A stretch of 64,000 nucleotides of DNA from Ochrobactrum sp. Marseille-Q0166 (GCF_014397025.1 NZ_JACJUO010000001.1:1412501-1476500), one strand, 5' to 3'. Positions 24,911 to 35,259 are shown, counted from the first letter of the stretch. Numbers and translations: made by a program. The notes: a model not told the origin generated them from the letters alone.

Positions 24911-25828
24911 ATGAGCATTTCCGCATCACAGGTTAAAGAACTCCGCGAACTGACTGGCGCAGGCATGATGGACTGCAAGGCAGCGCTTGCTGAAACCAAT
25001 GGCGACATCGAAGCCGCTGTTGATTATCTGCGCGCGAAGGGTATCGCTAAGGCTGACAAGAAGGCTGGCCGTACAGCTGCTGAAGGTCTTGTTGGTGTTG
25101 CTGCTTCCGGCAACAAGGCTGTTGTTGTTGAAGTCAACTCCGAGACCGACTTCGTTGCTCGTAACGATGCTTTCCAGGATCTCGTCCGTAAAATCGCTGA
25201 GGCTGCTCTTTCGACCGACGGTTCGTCTGAAGCTACTGCTGAAGCAAACATCGACGGCAAGACCGTTACGCAGGCTGCTAAGGACGCAGTTGCAACCATT
25301 GGTGAAAACATCAGCTTCCGTCGTTCGGCAGCTCTTGAAGTTTCCAAGGGTGCTGTTGCTACCTACATCCATAACGGTGTTGCAGATGGCCTCGGCAAGC
25401 TTGGTGTTCTCGTCGCAATCGAAACCGAAGGCAATGCAGAAGCTGCAAGCGCATTCGGTCGTCAGGTTGCAATGCACGTTGCTGCTATCAACCCGCTCGC
25501 TCTGACTGCTGCTGACGTTGATCCAGCTGCTGCAGAACGCGAAAAGGCGATTTTCATCGAACAGGCTCGTGAATCGGGCAAGCCAGACAACATCATCGAA
25601 AAGATGATCGAAGGCCGCATGCGCAAGTTCTACGAAGAAGTTGTTCTTCTCTCGCAGGCTTTCGTTATCAACCCTGATCTGACTGTTGAAGCTGCTCTCA
25701 AGGAAGCTGAAAAGTCGATCGGCGCTCCTGCCAAGATCACTGGCTTTGCACGTATCGCTCTCGGTGAAGGCATTGAGAAGGAAGAAAGCGATTTTGCTGC
25801 TGAAGTTGCTGCTGCAGCTAAGGGCTAA
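24911..25828 (+). CDS. tsf: Translation elongation factor Ts
   Basis: Guanine-nucleotide exchange factor for EF-Tu, 305 residues. The N-terminal motif [20 protein letters not shown] and the following [19 protein letters not shown] are the EF-Ts UBA-like domain. [17 protein letters not shown] is the core signature. ATG at 24911 matches the conserved start; an in-frame ATG 15 bases earlier overlaps the likely ribosome site. The composition is extremely Ala-rich with a strong preference for GCT. Confidence 0.97.
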   Translation: MSISASQVKELRELTGAGMMDCKAALAETNGDIEAAVDYLRAKGIAKADKKAGRTAAEGLVGVAASGNKAVVVEVNSETDFVARNDAFQDLVRKIAEAALSTDGSSEATAEANIDGKTVTQAAKDAVATIGENISFRRSAALEVSKGAVATYIHNGVADGLGKLGVLVAIETEGNAEAASAFGRQVAMHVAAINPLALTAADVDPAAAEREKAIFIEQARESGKPDNIIEKMIEGRMRKFYEEVVLLSQAFVINPDLTVEAALKEAEKSIGAPAKITGFARIALGEGIEKEESDFAAEVAAAAKG

Positions 25829-25883
25829 TATTATTTTTCAAAGCGCATTCTGTTTAGACAAGCGCTTTGATATTTCTTTTCCT

Positions 25884-25926
25884 GCATTACCCTTCGCAAT
25901 ACCGTTTTGCACTTTTGCTGGAAATG
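25884..25926 (+). repeat. Intergenic palindromic repeat, copy D
   Basis: Starts GCATTACCC and ends TTTTGCACTTTTGCTGGAAATGC. Same element as 18819-18866, here between tsf and pyrH. Confidence 0.65.
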
Positions 25927-25947
25927 CTTGAAAAGACCATTGATTTT

Positions 25948-25979
25948 GAAGGGCATCGCGTGACAACGCGGTGCCCTTC
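25948..25979 (+). terminator. Strong hairpin between tsf and pyrH
   Basis: A 14-bp stem with one wobble (25948-25961 with 25966-25979) and GACA loop. No T-run follows, so it may be a factor-dependent terminator, an RNA processing site or an mRNA stabiliser rather than a classic terminator. Confidence 0.55.
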
Positions 25980-26031
25980 GTGTATCGCAAACCGAATAGT
26001 ATCAGTTGATCACCACCTGCGGAGAAACTCC

Positions 26032-26754
26032 ATGTCCGTTAAGCCCGCCTATAAACGCGTTCTTCTGAAAGCCTCCGGTGAGGCATTGATGGGCAGTCAG
26101 GGCTTTGGCATCGATGTTTCGGTTGCCGATCGCATTGCAAACGATATCAAACAGGCCCGCACACTGGGCGTCGAAGTTGGCGTCGTGATAGGCGGCGGCA
26201 ATATTTTCCGCGGTGTTGCGGTGGCCTCAAAGGGTGGTGATCGTGTGACCGGCGACCATATGGGGATGCTCGCAACTGTGATTAACTCGCTGGCTCTGCG
26301 CACATCGTTGCACAAAATCGGCGTGGATGCCGTTGTTCTCTCTGCCATAGCAATGCCCGAAATCTGCGAGAGTTTTTCACAGCGGCAGGCAACTGCCTAT
26401 ATGGATGAGGGCAAGGTTGTGATTTTTGCTGGCGGTACGGGCAATCCATTTTTCACGACAGATTCTGCGGCCGCATTGCGTGCAGCGGAAATTGGGGCCG
26501 ATGCACTTCTCAAAGGCACGCAGGTGGACGGCATTTACTCAGCTGATCCGAAAAAAGACTCTACTGCGACACGCTTTGATACTCTCACACATAAGGAAGT
26601 TCTGGATCGCGGTCTTGCTGTCATGGATACAACTGCGGTTGCGCTTGCGCGTGAGAATAACATTCCGATAATAGTCTATTCCATCCATGAAAGCGGTGGC
26701 TTGGCCGAAATTCTGCAAGGCAGGGGACGTTGCACGGTCGTTTCCGATAATTGA
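26032..26754 (+). CDS. pyrH: UMP kinase
   Basis: Phosphorylates UMP to UDP, the first step toward all pyrimidine triphosphates. 240 residues of the amino-acid-kinase fold: YKRVLLKASGEALMG, VGVVIGGGNIFRG, DHMGMLATVINSLAL and FAGGTGNPFFTTDSAAALRA (nucleotide binding). ATG at 26032 with GGAG upstream gives the conserved N-terminus. It follows tsf across a repeat and a hairpin, and precedes frr by 34 bases. Confidence 0.96.
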   Translation: MSVKPAYKRVLLKASGEALMGSQGFGIDVSVADRIANDIKQARTLGVEVGVVIGGGNIFRGVAVASKGGDRVTGDHMGMLATVINSLALRTSLHKIGVDAVVLSAIAMPEICESFSQRQATAYMDEGKVVIFAGGTGNPFFTTDSAAALRAAEIGADALLKGTQVDGIYSADPKKDSTATRFDTLTHKEVLDRGLAVMDTTAVALARENNIPIIVYSIHESGGLAEILQGRGRCTVVSDN

Positions 26755-26788
26755 TCTGCTCCCCTGTTAAGTAATGAAGGAGATACTG

Positions 26789-27349
26789 ATGAGCGATGTT
26801 TTTGACATCAACGATCTGAAGCGCCGCATGGAAGGCGCTGTCAACGCGCTAAAGCACGATCTTGGCGGCCTGCGCACAGGACGCGCTTCGGCAAGCTTAC
26901 TCGAACCAATTACGATTACGGCATATGGTTCTGAAATGCCGATTAATCAGGTTGCAAATATCACGGTCCCTGAAGCACGTATGCTCTCTGTCTCCGTATG
27001 GGATAAGACAATGGTCAGCGCTGTCGAGCGTGCGATTCGCGATTCCGGACTGGGTCTCAATCCAATCACCGATGGTATGACACTGCGCATTCCTTTGCCG
27101 GAGCTTAATGAGCAGCGCCGTAAGGAACTGGTCAAGATTGCGCACCAGTATGCTGAGCAAGGTCGTATTGCAGCGCGTCATGTTCGCCGCGATGGGATGG
27201 ATACGCTCAAGAAGCTCGAAAAAGATGGTGATATCAGCCAGGACGATAGTCGTGGTCTTTCTGAAAAGGTTCAGAAGCTGACGGACGATACCATCGCTGA
27301 AATGGATAAGATTGTTGCTGTTAAGGAAGGGGAGATCATGCAGGTCTAG
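26789..27349 (+). CDS. frr: Ribosome recycling factor
   Basis: Splits post-termination ribosomes with EF-G. 186 residues, the normal length, with motifs [17 protein letters not shown], the turn region [20 protein letters not shown] and [22 protein letters not shown] at 26789 follows AAGGAG at an ideal distance; an in-frame upstream start at 26774 overlaps that site. Operon with pyrH and uppS. Confidence 0.97.
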   Translation: MSDVFDINDLKRRMEGAVNALKHDLGGLRTGRASASLLEPITITAYGSEMPINQVANITVPEARMLSVSVWDKTMVSAVERAIRDSGLGLNPITDGMTLRIPLPELNEQRRKELVKIAHQYAEQGRIAARHVRRDGMDTLKKLEKDGDISQDDSRGLSEKVQKLTDDTIAEMDKIVAVKEGEIMQV

Positions 27350-27385
27350 GCCTGACATGATTTTTCAGTGAGGGAGAACTCTGAC

Positions 27386-28141
27386 ATGTCCGATCCGCGC
27401 CACATTGCCATTATCATGGACGGTAATGGTCGTTGGGCAAAGGCGCGCGGGCTGCCACGCAGCGCTGGCCACAGGGCCGGGGTCGAGGCATTGCGCGAAA
27501 CGGTGCGTGGCGCCGGGGACCGCGGTCTAGGCTTTCTCACACTGTTTGCTTTTTCGTCTGAAAACTGGTCGCGCCCAAGCGGTGAAGTCGGCGATCTCAT
27601 GGGATTGCTGAAACTTTTCATTAGGCGCGATCTGGCTGAGTTGCATCGTAATAATGTTCGCGTCAGGATTATTGGGGAGCGGGAAAATCTAGCCTCTGAC
27701 ATTTCTGGTTTGTTGGGGGAGGCAGAATCGCTGACCCGGCAGAATACCGGGCTCAACCTTATCATTGCCTTCAATTATGGCTCCCGTGATGAGATTGCAC
27801 GTGCGGTTAAGAGCCTTGCAAGAGATGTTGCCGCGGGCCTTCTTGATCCTTCATCCATTTCGCCCGATTTGATTTCCGCTAATCTGGATACGGCGGGCAT
27901 TCCAGATCCGGACTTGATCATACGAACCAGTGGCGAAATGCGTCTTTCCAATTTTCTGCTTTGGCAGGCAGCCTATGCAGAGTTTCTGTTTGTGCCGGGG
28001 CATTGGCCTGACTTTAAATCCGCTGATCTTGATGCCGCGTATGAAGTTTTCCGCCAACGTGAGCGTCGCTTCGGTGGTGTAGACGTACGTGAACAACAAG
28101 AAGAGTACGTGTGCCCTTCGGCCAATGGTGCAGCTGTCTAA
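27386..28141 (+). CDS. uppS: Isoprenyl transferase (undecaprenyl diphosphate synthase)
   Basis: Cis-prenyltransferase that makes the undecaprenyl carrier for cell wall and O-antigen. 251 residues. Substrate motif [20 protein letters not shown] holds the catalytic Asp and phosphate-binding loop; [15 protein letters not shown] and the C-terminal [19 protein letters not shown] are also conserved. ATG at 27386 follows GGGAG by 9 bases. It lies between frr and cdsA, the standard envelope-lipid arrangement. Confidence 0.96.
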   Translation: MSDPRHIAIIMDGNGRWAKARGLPRSAGHRAGVEALRETVRGAGDRGLGFLTLFAFSSENWSRPSGEVGDLMGLLKLFIRRDLAELHRNNVRVRIIGERENLASDISGLLGEAESLTRQNTGLNLIIAFNYGSRDEIARAVKSLARDVAAGLLDPSSISPDLISANLDTAGIPDPDLIIRTSGEMRLSNFLLWQAAYAEFLFVPGHWPDFKSADLDAAYEVFRQRERRFGGVDVREQQEEYVCPSANGAAV

Positions 28142-28172
28142 GGCCGCTCCTTCGCTTTATCGAAAGGTATCG

Positions 28173-28985
28173 ATGTCAAATCTGCAAACGCGTATTCTGA
28201 CCGCCATCGTTCTTGGTACTGTAGCTCTTTGGCTAACTTGGGTAGGCGGGCTGGGATTTACTCTGTTCGCAATCGCTATTGGCCTTGCGATGTTTTATGA
28301 GTGGACGGAACTCAGCGCGACGAAGCAGACGACATTTTCCCGTCGATTTGGTTGGATTTGGCTGATCCTCATTTCAATTCTTTTGATTCTTGATCGGGGT
28401 GCCATACTTACAATCGGCGTGCTGGCATTGGGGACTGCTATTCTTCTTGTGACGGAGTGGAATAAGGGACGCGGCTGGCCTGCCGGCGGCCTTTTCTATG
28501 CCGGCTTTTCCGCTGTTTCACTTTCACTGTTGCGTGGTGACGAGCCGTTTGGTTTCACAGCTATATGTTTTTTATTCGCTGTCGTATGGTCAACTGATAT
28601 TGCAGCCTATTTTAATGGGCGCGCACTTGGTGGGCCTAAACTTGCTCCACGCTTTTCACCAAATAAAACATGGTCTGGTGCTTTGGGTGGGGCAGCGGCA
28701 GCCGTTGCCGGCGGAATTCTGGTTGCCTCTCTCGTGGCGCCTCCCGGAAGCTGGGTTGTGCCTTTACTCGCGCTGTTGCTGTCCATTGTCTCGCAGATAG
28801 GTGATCTTGCAGAGTCATGGGTTAAGCGCCAGTTCGGGGCCAAGGATTCAGGCCGCCTCTTGCCGGGGCATGGTGGAGTTCTGGACCGGGTCGATGGTCT
28901 CGTCGCGGCTGCAGCACTCTTATATGTATTTGGGGCGGTTATGGCGGAGCCAGACGTTCCATCAGCTATCTTTTTTCGTTTCTGA
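28173..28985 (+). CDS. cdsA: Phosphatidate cytidylyltransferase
   Basis: Makes CDP-diacylglycerol, the branch point of phospholipid synthesis, in the inner membrane. 270 residues with about seven membrane helices and the C-terminal family signature, here SWVKRQFGAKDSGRLLPGHG and GGVLDRVDGLVAA (Asp residues bind metal and CTP). ATG at 28173 has GAAAGG upstream; earlier in-frame starts lie inside uppS. It is followed by rseP after 28 bases. Confidence 0.95.
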   Translation: MSNLQTRILTAIVLGTVALWLTWVGGLGFTLFAIAIGLAMFYEWTELSATKQTTFSRRFGWIWLILISILLILDRGAILTIGVLALGTAILLVTEWNKGRGWPAGGLFYAGFSAVSLSLLRGDEPFGFTAICFLFAVVWSTDIAAYFNGRALGGPKLAPRFSPNKTWSGALGGAAAAVAGGILVASLVAPPGSWVVPLLALLLSIVSQIGDLAESWVKRQFGAKDSGRLLPGHGGVLDRVDGLVAAAALLYVFGAVMAEPDVPSAIFFRF

Positions 28986-29013
28986 CCACATGTGAATTTG
29001 TAGGAGTGGTGAT

Positions 29014-30153
29014 TTGCAGGAGGCTCTCGCCTTTTTTATCGGCAGCGAAAGTCTGCTTGTGGGAACCATAATTCCATTTTTGTTTGTGCTGACTGTCGTC
29101 GTTTTTGTACACGAAATGGGCCACTATCTCGTGGGGCGCTGGTGTGGCATTGGTGCGACGGCATTTTCTATTGGTTTTGGTCCTGAACTGGTTGGCTTCA
29201 CCGATAAACACGGTACGCGCTGGAAGCTTTCGGCGATTCCTCTTGGCGGTTATGTTAAGTTTATTGGCGATGAGGATGCGAGCAGTTCACCTGTTGGTGT
29301 CGATATGTCGAAACTGTCCGCTGATCAGCAGAGCAGAGCTTTTCCGGCCCAGCCTGTTTGGAAGCGTGCGGCGACTGTCTTTGCTGGCCCTGCCTTCAAT
29401 ATCATTTTGACCATTATAATCTTCAGCGTATTTTTTGCGCTGTATGGCCGACAAGTTGCTGATCCGCTTGTTGCGGGTGTCCAGCCGAATAGTCCCGCGG
29501 CTGCTGCCGGCTTTGCGCCGGGAGATCGCTTTGTCAGTGTTGATGGCCAAAAGATCACAACATTTTCTGATGTTCAGAGAATCGTTTCCGGGCGTTCGGG
29601 GGACGAGCTGAGTTTCACCGTTGAGCGCGATGGAAAGATGGTGGATCTGAAGGCCACTCCGTCGTTGGTTGAGCGTACCGATCCCCTTGGCAACAAAATC
29701 AAGATGGGTGCCATTGGCGTCGAAACTACACAGGAAGTCGGAAATTTCCGTCGCATTGAATATGGACCGCTCGAATCAGTCGGGCAGGCGATTGTAGAAA
29801 CCGGTCACATTATCAGTCGGACAGGCGAGTTTTTTAAGCGTTTCGCTGTTGGCCGTGAAGACAAGTGCCAGCTTGGTGGCCCGGTGAAAATTGCCAATAT
29901 GGCTGGAAAAGCAGCAAGCCAAGGCTTTGACTGGCTCGTTCAGTTGATGGCGATGCTTTCGGTTGGGATCGGGCTCCTCAACCTGTTTCCGCTACCGCCA
30001 CTGGATGGTGGGCATCTGGTTTTCTACGCTGTTGAAGCAATCAAGGGCAGTCCGGTTTCGGTTGGTGCGCAGGAGCTTTTTTATCGTGTAGGATTCCTCG
30101 TTGTTATGGGCTTCATGGGGTTTGTGCTTTTCAATGACCTATTTGCCTGCTAG
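29014..30153 (+). CDS. rseP: RIP site-2 zinc metalloprotease RseP
   Basis: Intramembrane protease that releases anti-sigma factors and clears signal peptides. 379 residues: N-terminal helix with the zinc motif VVVFVHEMGHYLVGRWCG (HExxH), a central PDZ domain (about 150-230, VQPNSPAAAAGFAPGDRFVS), and a C-terminal helix with the third ligand in PLPPLDGGHL. The start is TTG at 29014, seven bases after AGGAG; no ATG or GTG in frame fits better. It lies between cdsA and bamA, as in most proteobacteria. Confidence 0.94.
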   Translation: MQEALAFFIGSESLLVGTIIPFLFVLTVVVFVHEMGHYLVGRWCGIGATAFSIGFGPELVGFTDKHGTRWKLSAIPLGGYVKFIGDEDASSSPVGVDMSKLSADQQSRAFPAQPVWKRAATVFAGPAFNIILTIIIFSVFFALYGRQVADPLVAGVQPNSPAAAAGFAPGDRFVSVDGQKITTFSDVQRIVSGRSGDELSFTVERDGKMVDLKATPSLVERTDPLGNKIKMGAIGVETTQEVGNFRRIEYGPLESVGQAIVETGHIISRTGEFFKRFAVGREDKCQLGGPVKIANMAGKAASQGFDWLVQLMAMLSVGIGLLNLFPLPPLDGGHLVFYAVEAIKGSPVSVGAQELFYRVGFLVVMGFMGFVLFNDLFAC

Positions 30154-30477
30154 ATCACTTCTCGAATATCTGGCGGGAAATTGGGGCACGCTACAAAATT
30201 GATGTGACTCTAACCGAATAACGCCTCTGCTGCTAAAAGCGGTGCAGAGATGTTAAACAGAAATGAACATTGGGAGTGAGGACTGGAAAAGCGTAGCGTT
30301 TTGTTTACCATAACTATTAAATCGCGTGGCATCGATGCCACGCTGATTGTTTAAGTAAACAGATTTTAACCGCGACGCTTGCTTGTATGGAAAAACCGGC
30401 TATTACGGTTGTATCTATACGTGCATTTCTGGGAAAATCGCCCCGGGGACAGAAAGAAACGAAGGTTCGGAAAGCCT
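30154..30477. other. 324-base gap between rseP and bamA
   Basis: No coding frame is supported. It holds a perfect 20-bp palindrome at 30324-30343 and a second dyad TGTTTAAGTAAACA at 30348-30361, with GTTTACC at 30303-30309 nearby. These probably mark the bamA promoter region or a terminator after rseP. Confidence 0.55.
30324..30361. promoter_or_regulatory. Paired palindromes upstream of bamA
   Basis: GCGTGGCATCGATGCCACGC (30324-30343) is a perfect 20-bp palindrome, followed 4 bases later by TGTTTAAGTAAACA (dyad TGTTTA/TAAACA). As RNA the first could form an 8-bp stem with a TCGA loop followed by TGATTGTTT. Either a transcription-factor site or a terminator. Confidence 0.45.
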
Positions 30478-32844
30478 ATGACGGCAAGTTCTAAATTCTT
30501 TGGCGCCGCTTCAGCGCTCGCTATGTCGGTCGCTCTTGTAGCTTCGGGTAGTGCAGCGCTGTCTCTGGCATCGGTCACTGCTGCTGAGGCTGCTGTTGTT
30601 AACCGCATTGAAGTTCGCGGCAATGGTCGCGTTGACGCTCAGACGGTTCGCGACAATATCGGTATTCAGCCGGGCAAAGCTTTCAACAGCAATGACATTG
30701 ATGAAGCTGTAAAGCGTCTCTATGCCATGGGTCTGTTCTCTGATGTTCGCATCAATCAGTCCGGCAGCACGCTCGTCGTTCATGTCAATGAACGTCAGGT
30801 CGTCAATAATGTCCTGTTCCAGGGTAACAAGAAGATCAAGGATCCTGATCTGGCTCGTGCCGTTCAGCTCAAAGCGCGTTCGCCTTATGATGCTGCGACG
30901 ATGGAAGCCGACAAGGAGGCCATCAAGGGTGCATATGCGCATATCGGTCGTAGCGACGCGATCGTAAATGCACGCACTGTTGATCTCGGTCAGGGCCGCG
31001 TCAATGTGGTTTACGAAATCACAGAAGGTGGTCGTACCAAGATCGCTGACATTAATTTTGTCGGTAACAATGCCTATGGTTCGCGTCGTCTGCGCGATGT
31101 CATCTCCACCAAGCGTTCGAACCCGCTGTCGTGGCTGACCCGCAACGACGTTTATGATGAAGGTCGTTTGCAGGCTGACGAAGAAGCGCTGCGTCGGTTC
31201 TATTATAATCGCGGTTATGCAGATTTCCGTGTTTTGTCTTCGAATGCGACACTCGATCCTTCAACGAACGAATACACGATCACCATCAATGTTGATGAAG
31301 GTAATCGCTACAACTTCGGCGACATTTCGGTTGAAAGCACTGTTGAAGGTGTTGATACACAGGCTCTCAACGGTCTCGTAAAGACACGTTCGGGCAAGCA
31401 TTACAGCGCCAAGGAAGTTGAAGATTCTGTCGCTGCGATCACAGAAAACGTAGCCGGAAGCGGCTATGCTTTTGCCAAGGTTGAGCCGCGCGGTGATCGT
31501 AATTTCGAAAACAACACGATTTCGGTTGTTTATAGCGTTGATCAGGGTCCACGCGCTTATGTTGAGCGTATTGAAATCCGTGGCAATGATAAGACCCGCG
31601 ACTATGTCATTCGTCGTGAATTCGATGTGAATGAAGGTGATGCCTTCAATCAGTTCATGGTTCAGCGTGCGAAGCGCCGTCTCGAAGCTCTGGATTTCTT
31701 CCAGACAGTGAATATCTCGACTGCTCCAGGTGCAGAGCCTGATCAGGTTATCCTGATTGTGGATGTGGTTGAAAAGTCGACTGGTGAATTTTCTATCGGT
31801 GGTGGTTATACAACCGGCGGTGATTCTCCCGGTGCGCAGGTCGAAGCTGCTATTACTGAACGCAACTTCCTTGGACGTGGTCAGTTTGTTCGTATCAGTG
31901 CAGGTGCTGGTCAGGATCAGATGCGCAACTACGCGTTGTCGTTCACTGAGCCTTACTTCCTCGGCTACCGCATGTCGGCTGGTTTCGACGTATTCCGCCG
32001 TTCATACCGCGTAAGCAGCGGTGGTCGTTATGATGTTGAGCAGACAGGCGGAACGATTCGTTTCGGCCTTCCGATCACAGATAACTTCTCTGCCGGTATT
32101 GCTTATAACCTCGTGCAGGAAAAGTATAAGCTTGATAGGCTTGATAGCACTGGTGAGCCAGACCCCGCTTACTACGCGCCAGCTTTGATTGAGGCGGCAG
32201 AAAATAGCCCTTGGCTTCGTTCTTCCATCAGTTACTCTCTGACCTATAACTCCATCGATGATATGAAGAACCCGCATGATGGTATTTATGCGAAGTTCAA
32301 TCAGGAGTTTGCAGGTCTCGGTGGCGATGCGAAGTACATCAAGACCACTTTCAAGGGTAATTACTATCAGACGCTTGCTCAGGAAGCCGATATCGTCGGT
32401 ATGCTGGGTGTCGGTGGTGGCTATATCCACGAATTCGGTAATGATGGCGTCCGTATCTTCGATTTGTTCAAGAATAATTCGGATATGATCCGTGGCTTCA
32501 AGTTCAACGGTATTGGCCCATACCAGGATGCTGGAAACGGCAATCGCTACTGGCTCGGTGGTACGACTTACATGAATGCGACTGCTGAAGTGCAGTTCCC
32601 GATGCCATTGGTTCCGGACAGTCTCGGTATTCGTGGTGCCGTGTTTGCAGATGCAGCAACGCTTTATGGCAACAATACGCCTAATATTTCCGGCGACGAC
32701 AAGAAGATTCGTTCTTCGGTCGGTGTCAGCTTGATGTGGGCGTCGCCATTCGGTCCTCTGCGTTTTGACTATGCAGTCCCGGTTTCGAAAGCTGATTCCG
32801 ATAAGGTTCAGAATTTCAACTTCGGCGTTTCGACCAAGTTCTAA
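30478..32844 (+). CDS. bamA: Outer membrane protein assembly factor BamA
   Basis: Central pore-forming subunit of the BAM complex that folds outer-membrane barrels. 788 residues: signal peptide with cleavage near AAEAAV (about 35-38), five POTRA domains (first starting VVNRIEVRGNGRVDAQTV, others around 110, 190, 270 and 350), then a 16-strand barrel ending in NFGVSTKF with the C-terminal Phe of outer membrane proteins. ATG at 30478 begins the signal peptide; earlier in-frame starts add basic residues. The next gene lpxD is 51 bases away, past a hairpin. Confidence 0.96.
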   Translation: MTASSKFFGAASALAMSVALVASGSAALSLASVTAAEAAVVNRIEVRGNGRVDAQTVRDNIGIQPGKAFNSNDIDEAVKRLYAMGLFSDVRINQSGSTLVVHVNERQVVNNVLFQGNKKIKDPDLARAVQLKARSPYDAATMEADKEAIKGAYAHIGRSDAIVNARTVDLGQGRVNVVYEITEGGRTKIADINFVGNNAYGSRRLRDVISTKRSNPLSWLTRNDVYDEGRLQADEEALRRFYYNRGYADFRVLSSNATLDPSTNEYTITINVDEGNRYNFGDISVESTVEGVDTQALNGLVKTRSGKHYSAKEVEDSVAAITENVAGSGYAFAKVEPRGDRNFENNTISVVYSVDQGPRAYVERIEIRGNDKTRDYVIRREFDVNEGDAFNQFMVQRAKRRLEALDFFQTVNISTAPGAEPDQVILIVDVVEKSTGEFSIGGGYTTGGDSPGAQVEAAITERNFLGRGQFVRISAGAGQDQMRNYALSFTEPYFLGYRMSAGFDVFRRSYRVSSGGRYDVEQTGGTIRFGLPITDNFSAGIAYNLVQEKYKLDRLDSTGEPDPAYYAPALIEAAENSPWLRSSISYSLTYNSIDDMKNPHDGIYAKFNQEFAGLGGDAKYIKTTFKGNYYQTLAQEADIVGMLGVGGGYIHEFGNDGVRIFDLFKNNSDMIRGFKFNGIGPYQDAGNGNRYWLGGTTYMNATAEVQFPMPLVPDSLGIRGAVFADAATLYGNNTPNISGDDKKIRSSVGVSLMWASPFGPLRFDYAVPVSKADSDKVQNFNFGVSTKF

Positions 32845-32858
32845 TAGATTTGCCTTTT

Positions 32859-32880
32859 CCCGGGGCAGACATGCCCCGGG
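32859..32880 (+). promoter_or_regulatory. GC-rich hairpin between bamA and lpxD
   Basis: CCCGGGGCA (32859-32867) pairs perfectly with TGCCCCGGG (32872-32880) around a 4-base loop. No T-run follows, so it is more likely a partial terminator or an mRNA 3'-end stabiliser that allows read-through into lpxD. Confidence 0.5.
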
Positions 32881-32895
32881 CAAGAAAGTGCTTTG

Positions 32896-33951
32896 ATGGC
32901 AGATCCCATTTTCTTCAAGCCTTCTCGTGAACTCACGATTGGCGATATTGCAGATTTTACCGGTGCAAGCCTTCGCAATCCGAAGCTTGCACCGCGTTCT
33001 GTTGCACGTTTGGCATCTTTGAGTGATGCAAGCGATGATGCGCTTGTTTTTGTCGATGGCAAAAGGAATGCAGCGGCTCTTTCCGGCATGAAAGCCGCTG
33101 GCGTCTTGTGTTCGGACGATGTTGCTGACAGTGTTCCGGCTGATATTGCTGTACTGGTCACCAAAAATCCGCAGCGTGATTTTTCTTCCGTTGGACGTAT
33201 GCTTTTTCCTGTTTCGGTGCGGCCTGAGAGCTGGCTGGGTGAAACAGGTATTTCGTCCTCTGCCTTTATTCATCCCTCCGCGAAAATTGAAGCTGGTGCG
33301 ACTATTGAAGCCGGGGCTTCTATTGGAAAAAATGTCAGTATTGGCTCCGGGACACTGATTGCATCCACAGCTGTTATTGGCGAAGGCTGCCAGATTGGAC
33401 GCGATAGTTATATTGCGCCCGGTGTGACTATTCAGTTTGCGATGATTGGTAATCGTGTCTCGTTGCATCCGGGCGTACGTATCGGGCAGGATGGTTTTGG
33501 ATATGTTCCGGGACCGCGTGGTCTTGAAAAAGTGCCGCAGCTCGGCCGTGTCATTCTTCAGGATGATGTAGAAATTGGTGCGAATACAACGATTGATCGC
33601 GGCGCCTTGAGCGATACTTTCATCGGTGAGGGTACCAAGATCGATAATCTGGTGCAGATAGCACATAATGTACGGTTTGGCAGGTTCTGTGTTGTCGCTG
33701 CGCATTGCGGCATTTCGGGAAGTTGCGTGATCGGCGATCAAACAATGCTTGGTGGCAGCGTAGGGCTTGCCGATCATGTGGTTATCGGTTCGCGCGTGCA
33801 GATTGCTGCGGGAAGCGGCGTTATGAATGACATACCCGATGGCGAGCGTTGGGGGGGCGTCCCTGCTCGACCAATAAAGCAGTGGTTCCGCGATATCGCA
33901 AATATTCGGAGCATCGGGAAACCCAAGAAGGAGCACTCCTCTGATGAGTGA
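32896..33951 (+). CDS. lpxD: UDP-3-O-(3-hydroxymyristoyl)glucosamine N-acyltransferase
   Basis: Adds the amide-linked acyl chain in lipid A synthesis. 351 residues: an N-terminal uridine-binding domain, then a left-handed beta-helix of hexapeptide repeats ([20 protein letters not shown] and on) with the catalytic-type His in [15 protein letters not shown], and a C-terminal helix ([17 protein letters not shown]). ATG at 32896 is preferred over an adjacent TTG. It overlaps fabZ by 8 bases. Confidence 0.96.
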   Translation: MADPIFFKPSRELTIGDIADFTGASLRNPKLAPRSVARLASLSDASDDALVFVDGKRNAAALSGMKAAGVLCSDDVADSVPADIAVLVTKNPQRDFSSVGRMLFPVSVRPESWLGETGISSSAFIHPSAKIEAGATIEAGASIGKNVSIGSGTLIASTAVIGEGCQIGRDSYIAPGVTIQFAMIGNRVSLHPGVRIGQDGFGYVPGPRGLEKVPQLGRVILQDDVEIGANTTIDRGALSDTFIGEGTKIDNLVQIAHNVRFGRFCVVAAHCGISGSCVIGDQTMLGGSVGLADHVVIGSRVQIAAGSGVMNDIPDGERWGGVPARPIKQWFRDIANIRSIGKPKKEHSSDE

Positions 33952-34414
33952 AGCTAATCAGAAGCTGGAAACCGCGGACATTCAGGCTGTTTTGCGCGCG
34001 CTCCCGCACCGTTATCCGTTTTTGCTGATCGATCGTATTATCAATATTGACGGTGATCAGTCGGCGACGGGCATCAAAAATGTTACGATTAATGAGCCGC
34101 ATTTTACCGGCCATTTTCCCGACAAACCAATCATGCCCGGCGTTCTGATCATCGAGGCCATGGCGCAAACAGCGGGTGCAATTACAGTTCTCAAAAATGG
34201 TTCTGATGCGCCAAGCCTTGTTTATTTCATGACAATCGACAAAGCCAAGTTTCGTCGGCCAGTAGTTCCAGGTGATCAGCTTCACCTTCACGTGAAGAAG
34301 ATTAAACAACGCGGAAATATTTCTAAATATGAATGCGTGGCGGAAGTTGATGGTGTAAAGGTTGCCGAGGCTGAAGTCGCCGCTATGGTTGGCGTAGCCG
34401 AAGAGAAGGCATGA
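33944..34414 (+). CDS. fabZ: 3-hydroxyacyl-[acyl-carrier-protein] dehydratase FabZ
   Basis: Dehydrates beta-hydroxyacyl-ACP in fatty acid elongation and so competes with LpxA/LpxD for hydroxyacyl-ACP. 156 residues, hot-dog fold: [14 protein letters not shown], then [20 protein letters not shown] with the catalytic His and Glu. It starts inside lpxD and overlaps lpxA by 4 bases, ensuring coupled translation. Confidence 0.97.
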   Translation: MSEANQKLETADIQAVLRALPHRYPFLLIDRIINIDGDQSATGIKNVTINEPHFTGHFPDKPIMPGVLIIEAMAQTAGAITVLKNGSDAPSLVYFMTIDKAKFRRPVVPGDQLHLHVKKIKQRGNISKYECVAEVDGVKVAEAEVAAMVGVAEEKA

Positions 34415-35259
34415 GTACCTCAATGAAGGAAACTTTTATCCACCCTACCGCTCTCGTAGAGTCGGGTGTGGAACTTGGGCAGGGCGTATCCGTCGGTCCT
34501 TTTTGTCACGTACAGTCTGGCGCCGTTATTGGCGATAATTCTGAACTGATGAGTCATGTCGTGATCAGCGACGCTGTTCGTCTTGGCGCTAACGCCAAGG
34601 TGTATCCGCATGCTGTTCTGGGTTGCGACCCACAGAACGGTAAGCACAAGGGTGGTCCGACGACGCTTGTCGTCGGTGAGAATTGCCTTGTGCGTGAAGG
34701 CGTCACCATGCATCGCGGTTCAGATAGCAGCCGTGGTTACACGAGTGTTGGCAATAACTGCCAGTTTCTCGCTTATGCTCACGTCGCGCATGATTGCGAT
34801 GTGGGTGATCATGTCACGTTTGCCAATAACGTCATGATTGGCGGCCATGTTGAAATCGGTCATCATGCGATTCTCGGCGGCGGTTCGGCTGTTCATCAGT
34901 TCACGCGTGTTGGTCATCATGCTTTTGTTGGGGGTATGGCGGCGCTGGCCCATGATCTCATTCCTTACGGCAGTGCGATCGGCAACCATGCTTATCTTGG
35001 CGGTTTGAACATAATCGGAATGAAGCGTTCCGGTATGCAGCGCAAGGATATTCATAATCTGCGCCATGCAGTCCATATGTTGTTTGATCGCACCAAGCCA
35101 GTACGTGAGCGTGCACAGGACGTCTTGAAAGCCATCCCTGATTCTGATGAGGTGGCTGATCTTATCTCCTTCATTCTAGTGGAAAATAAGCGCGCTTATT
35201 GCACGCCGCCGCTTGGCTCATCGGTAGGTGGAGCGATGGATGACGGTGACGACGATTGA
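34411..35259 (+). CDS. lpxA: UDP-N-acetylglucosamine O-acyltransferase LpxA
   Basis: First step of lipid A synthesis, transferring 3-hydroxyacyl from ACP to UDP-GlcNAc. 282 residues. Left-handed beta-helix hexapeptides begin [20 protein letters not shown]; the catalytic His lies in [19 protein letters not shown]; the C-terminal helical domain includes [18 protein letters not shown]. About 20 residues longer than E. coli LpxA, typical of Hyphomicrobiales. Confidence 0.97.
   Translation: MSTSMKETFIHPTALVESGVELGQGVSVGPFCHVQSGAVIGDNSELMSHVVISDAVRLGANAKVYPHAVLGCDPQNGKHKGGPTTLVVGENCLVREGVTMHRGSDSSRGYTSVGNNCQFLAYAHVAHDCDVGDHVTFANNVMIGGHVEIGHHAILGGGSAVHQFTRVGHHAFVGGMAALAHDLIPYGSAIGNHAYLGGLNIIGMKRSGMQRKDIHNLRHAVHMLFDRTKPVRERAQDVLKAIPDSDEVADLISFILVENKRAYCTPPLGSSVGGAMDDGDDD

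Noticed and set aside
32002..33936. A 644-codon open frame on the minus strand across bamA and lpxD
   Set aside because: It lies wholly opposite two certain genes. Long antisense frames arise from the codon bias of such genes, and the translation is rich in Cys, His, Arg and Asn with no domain.
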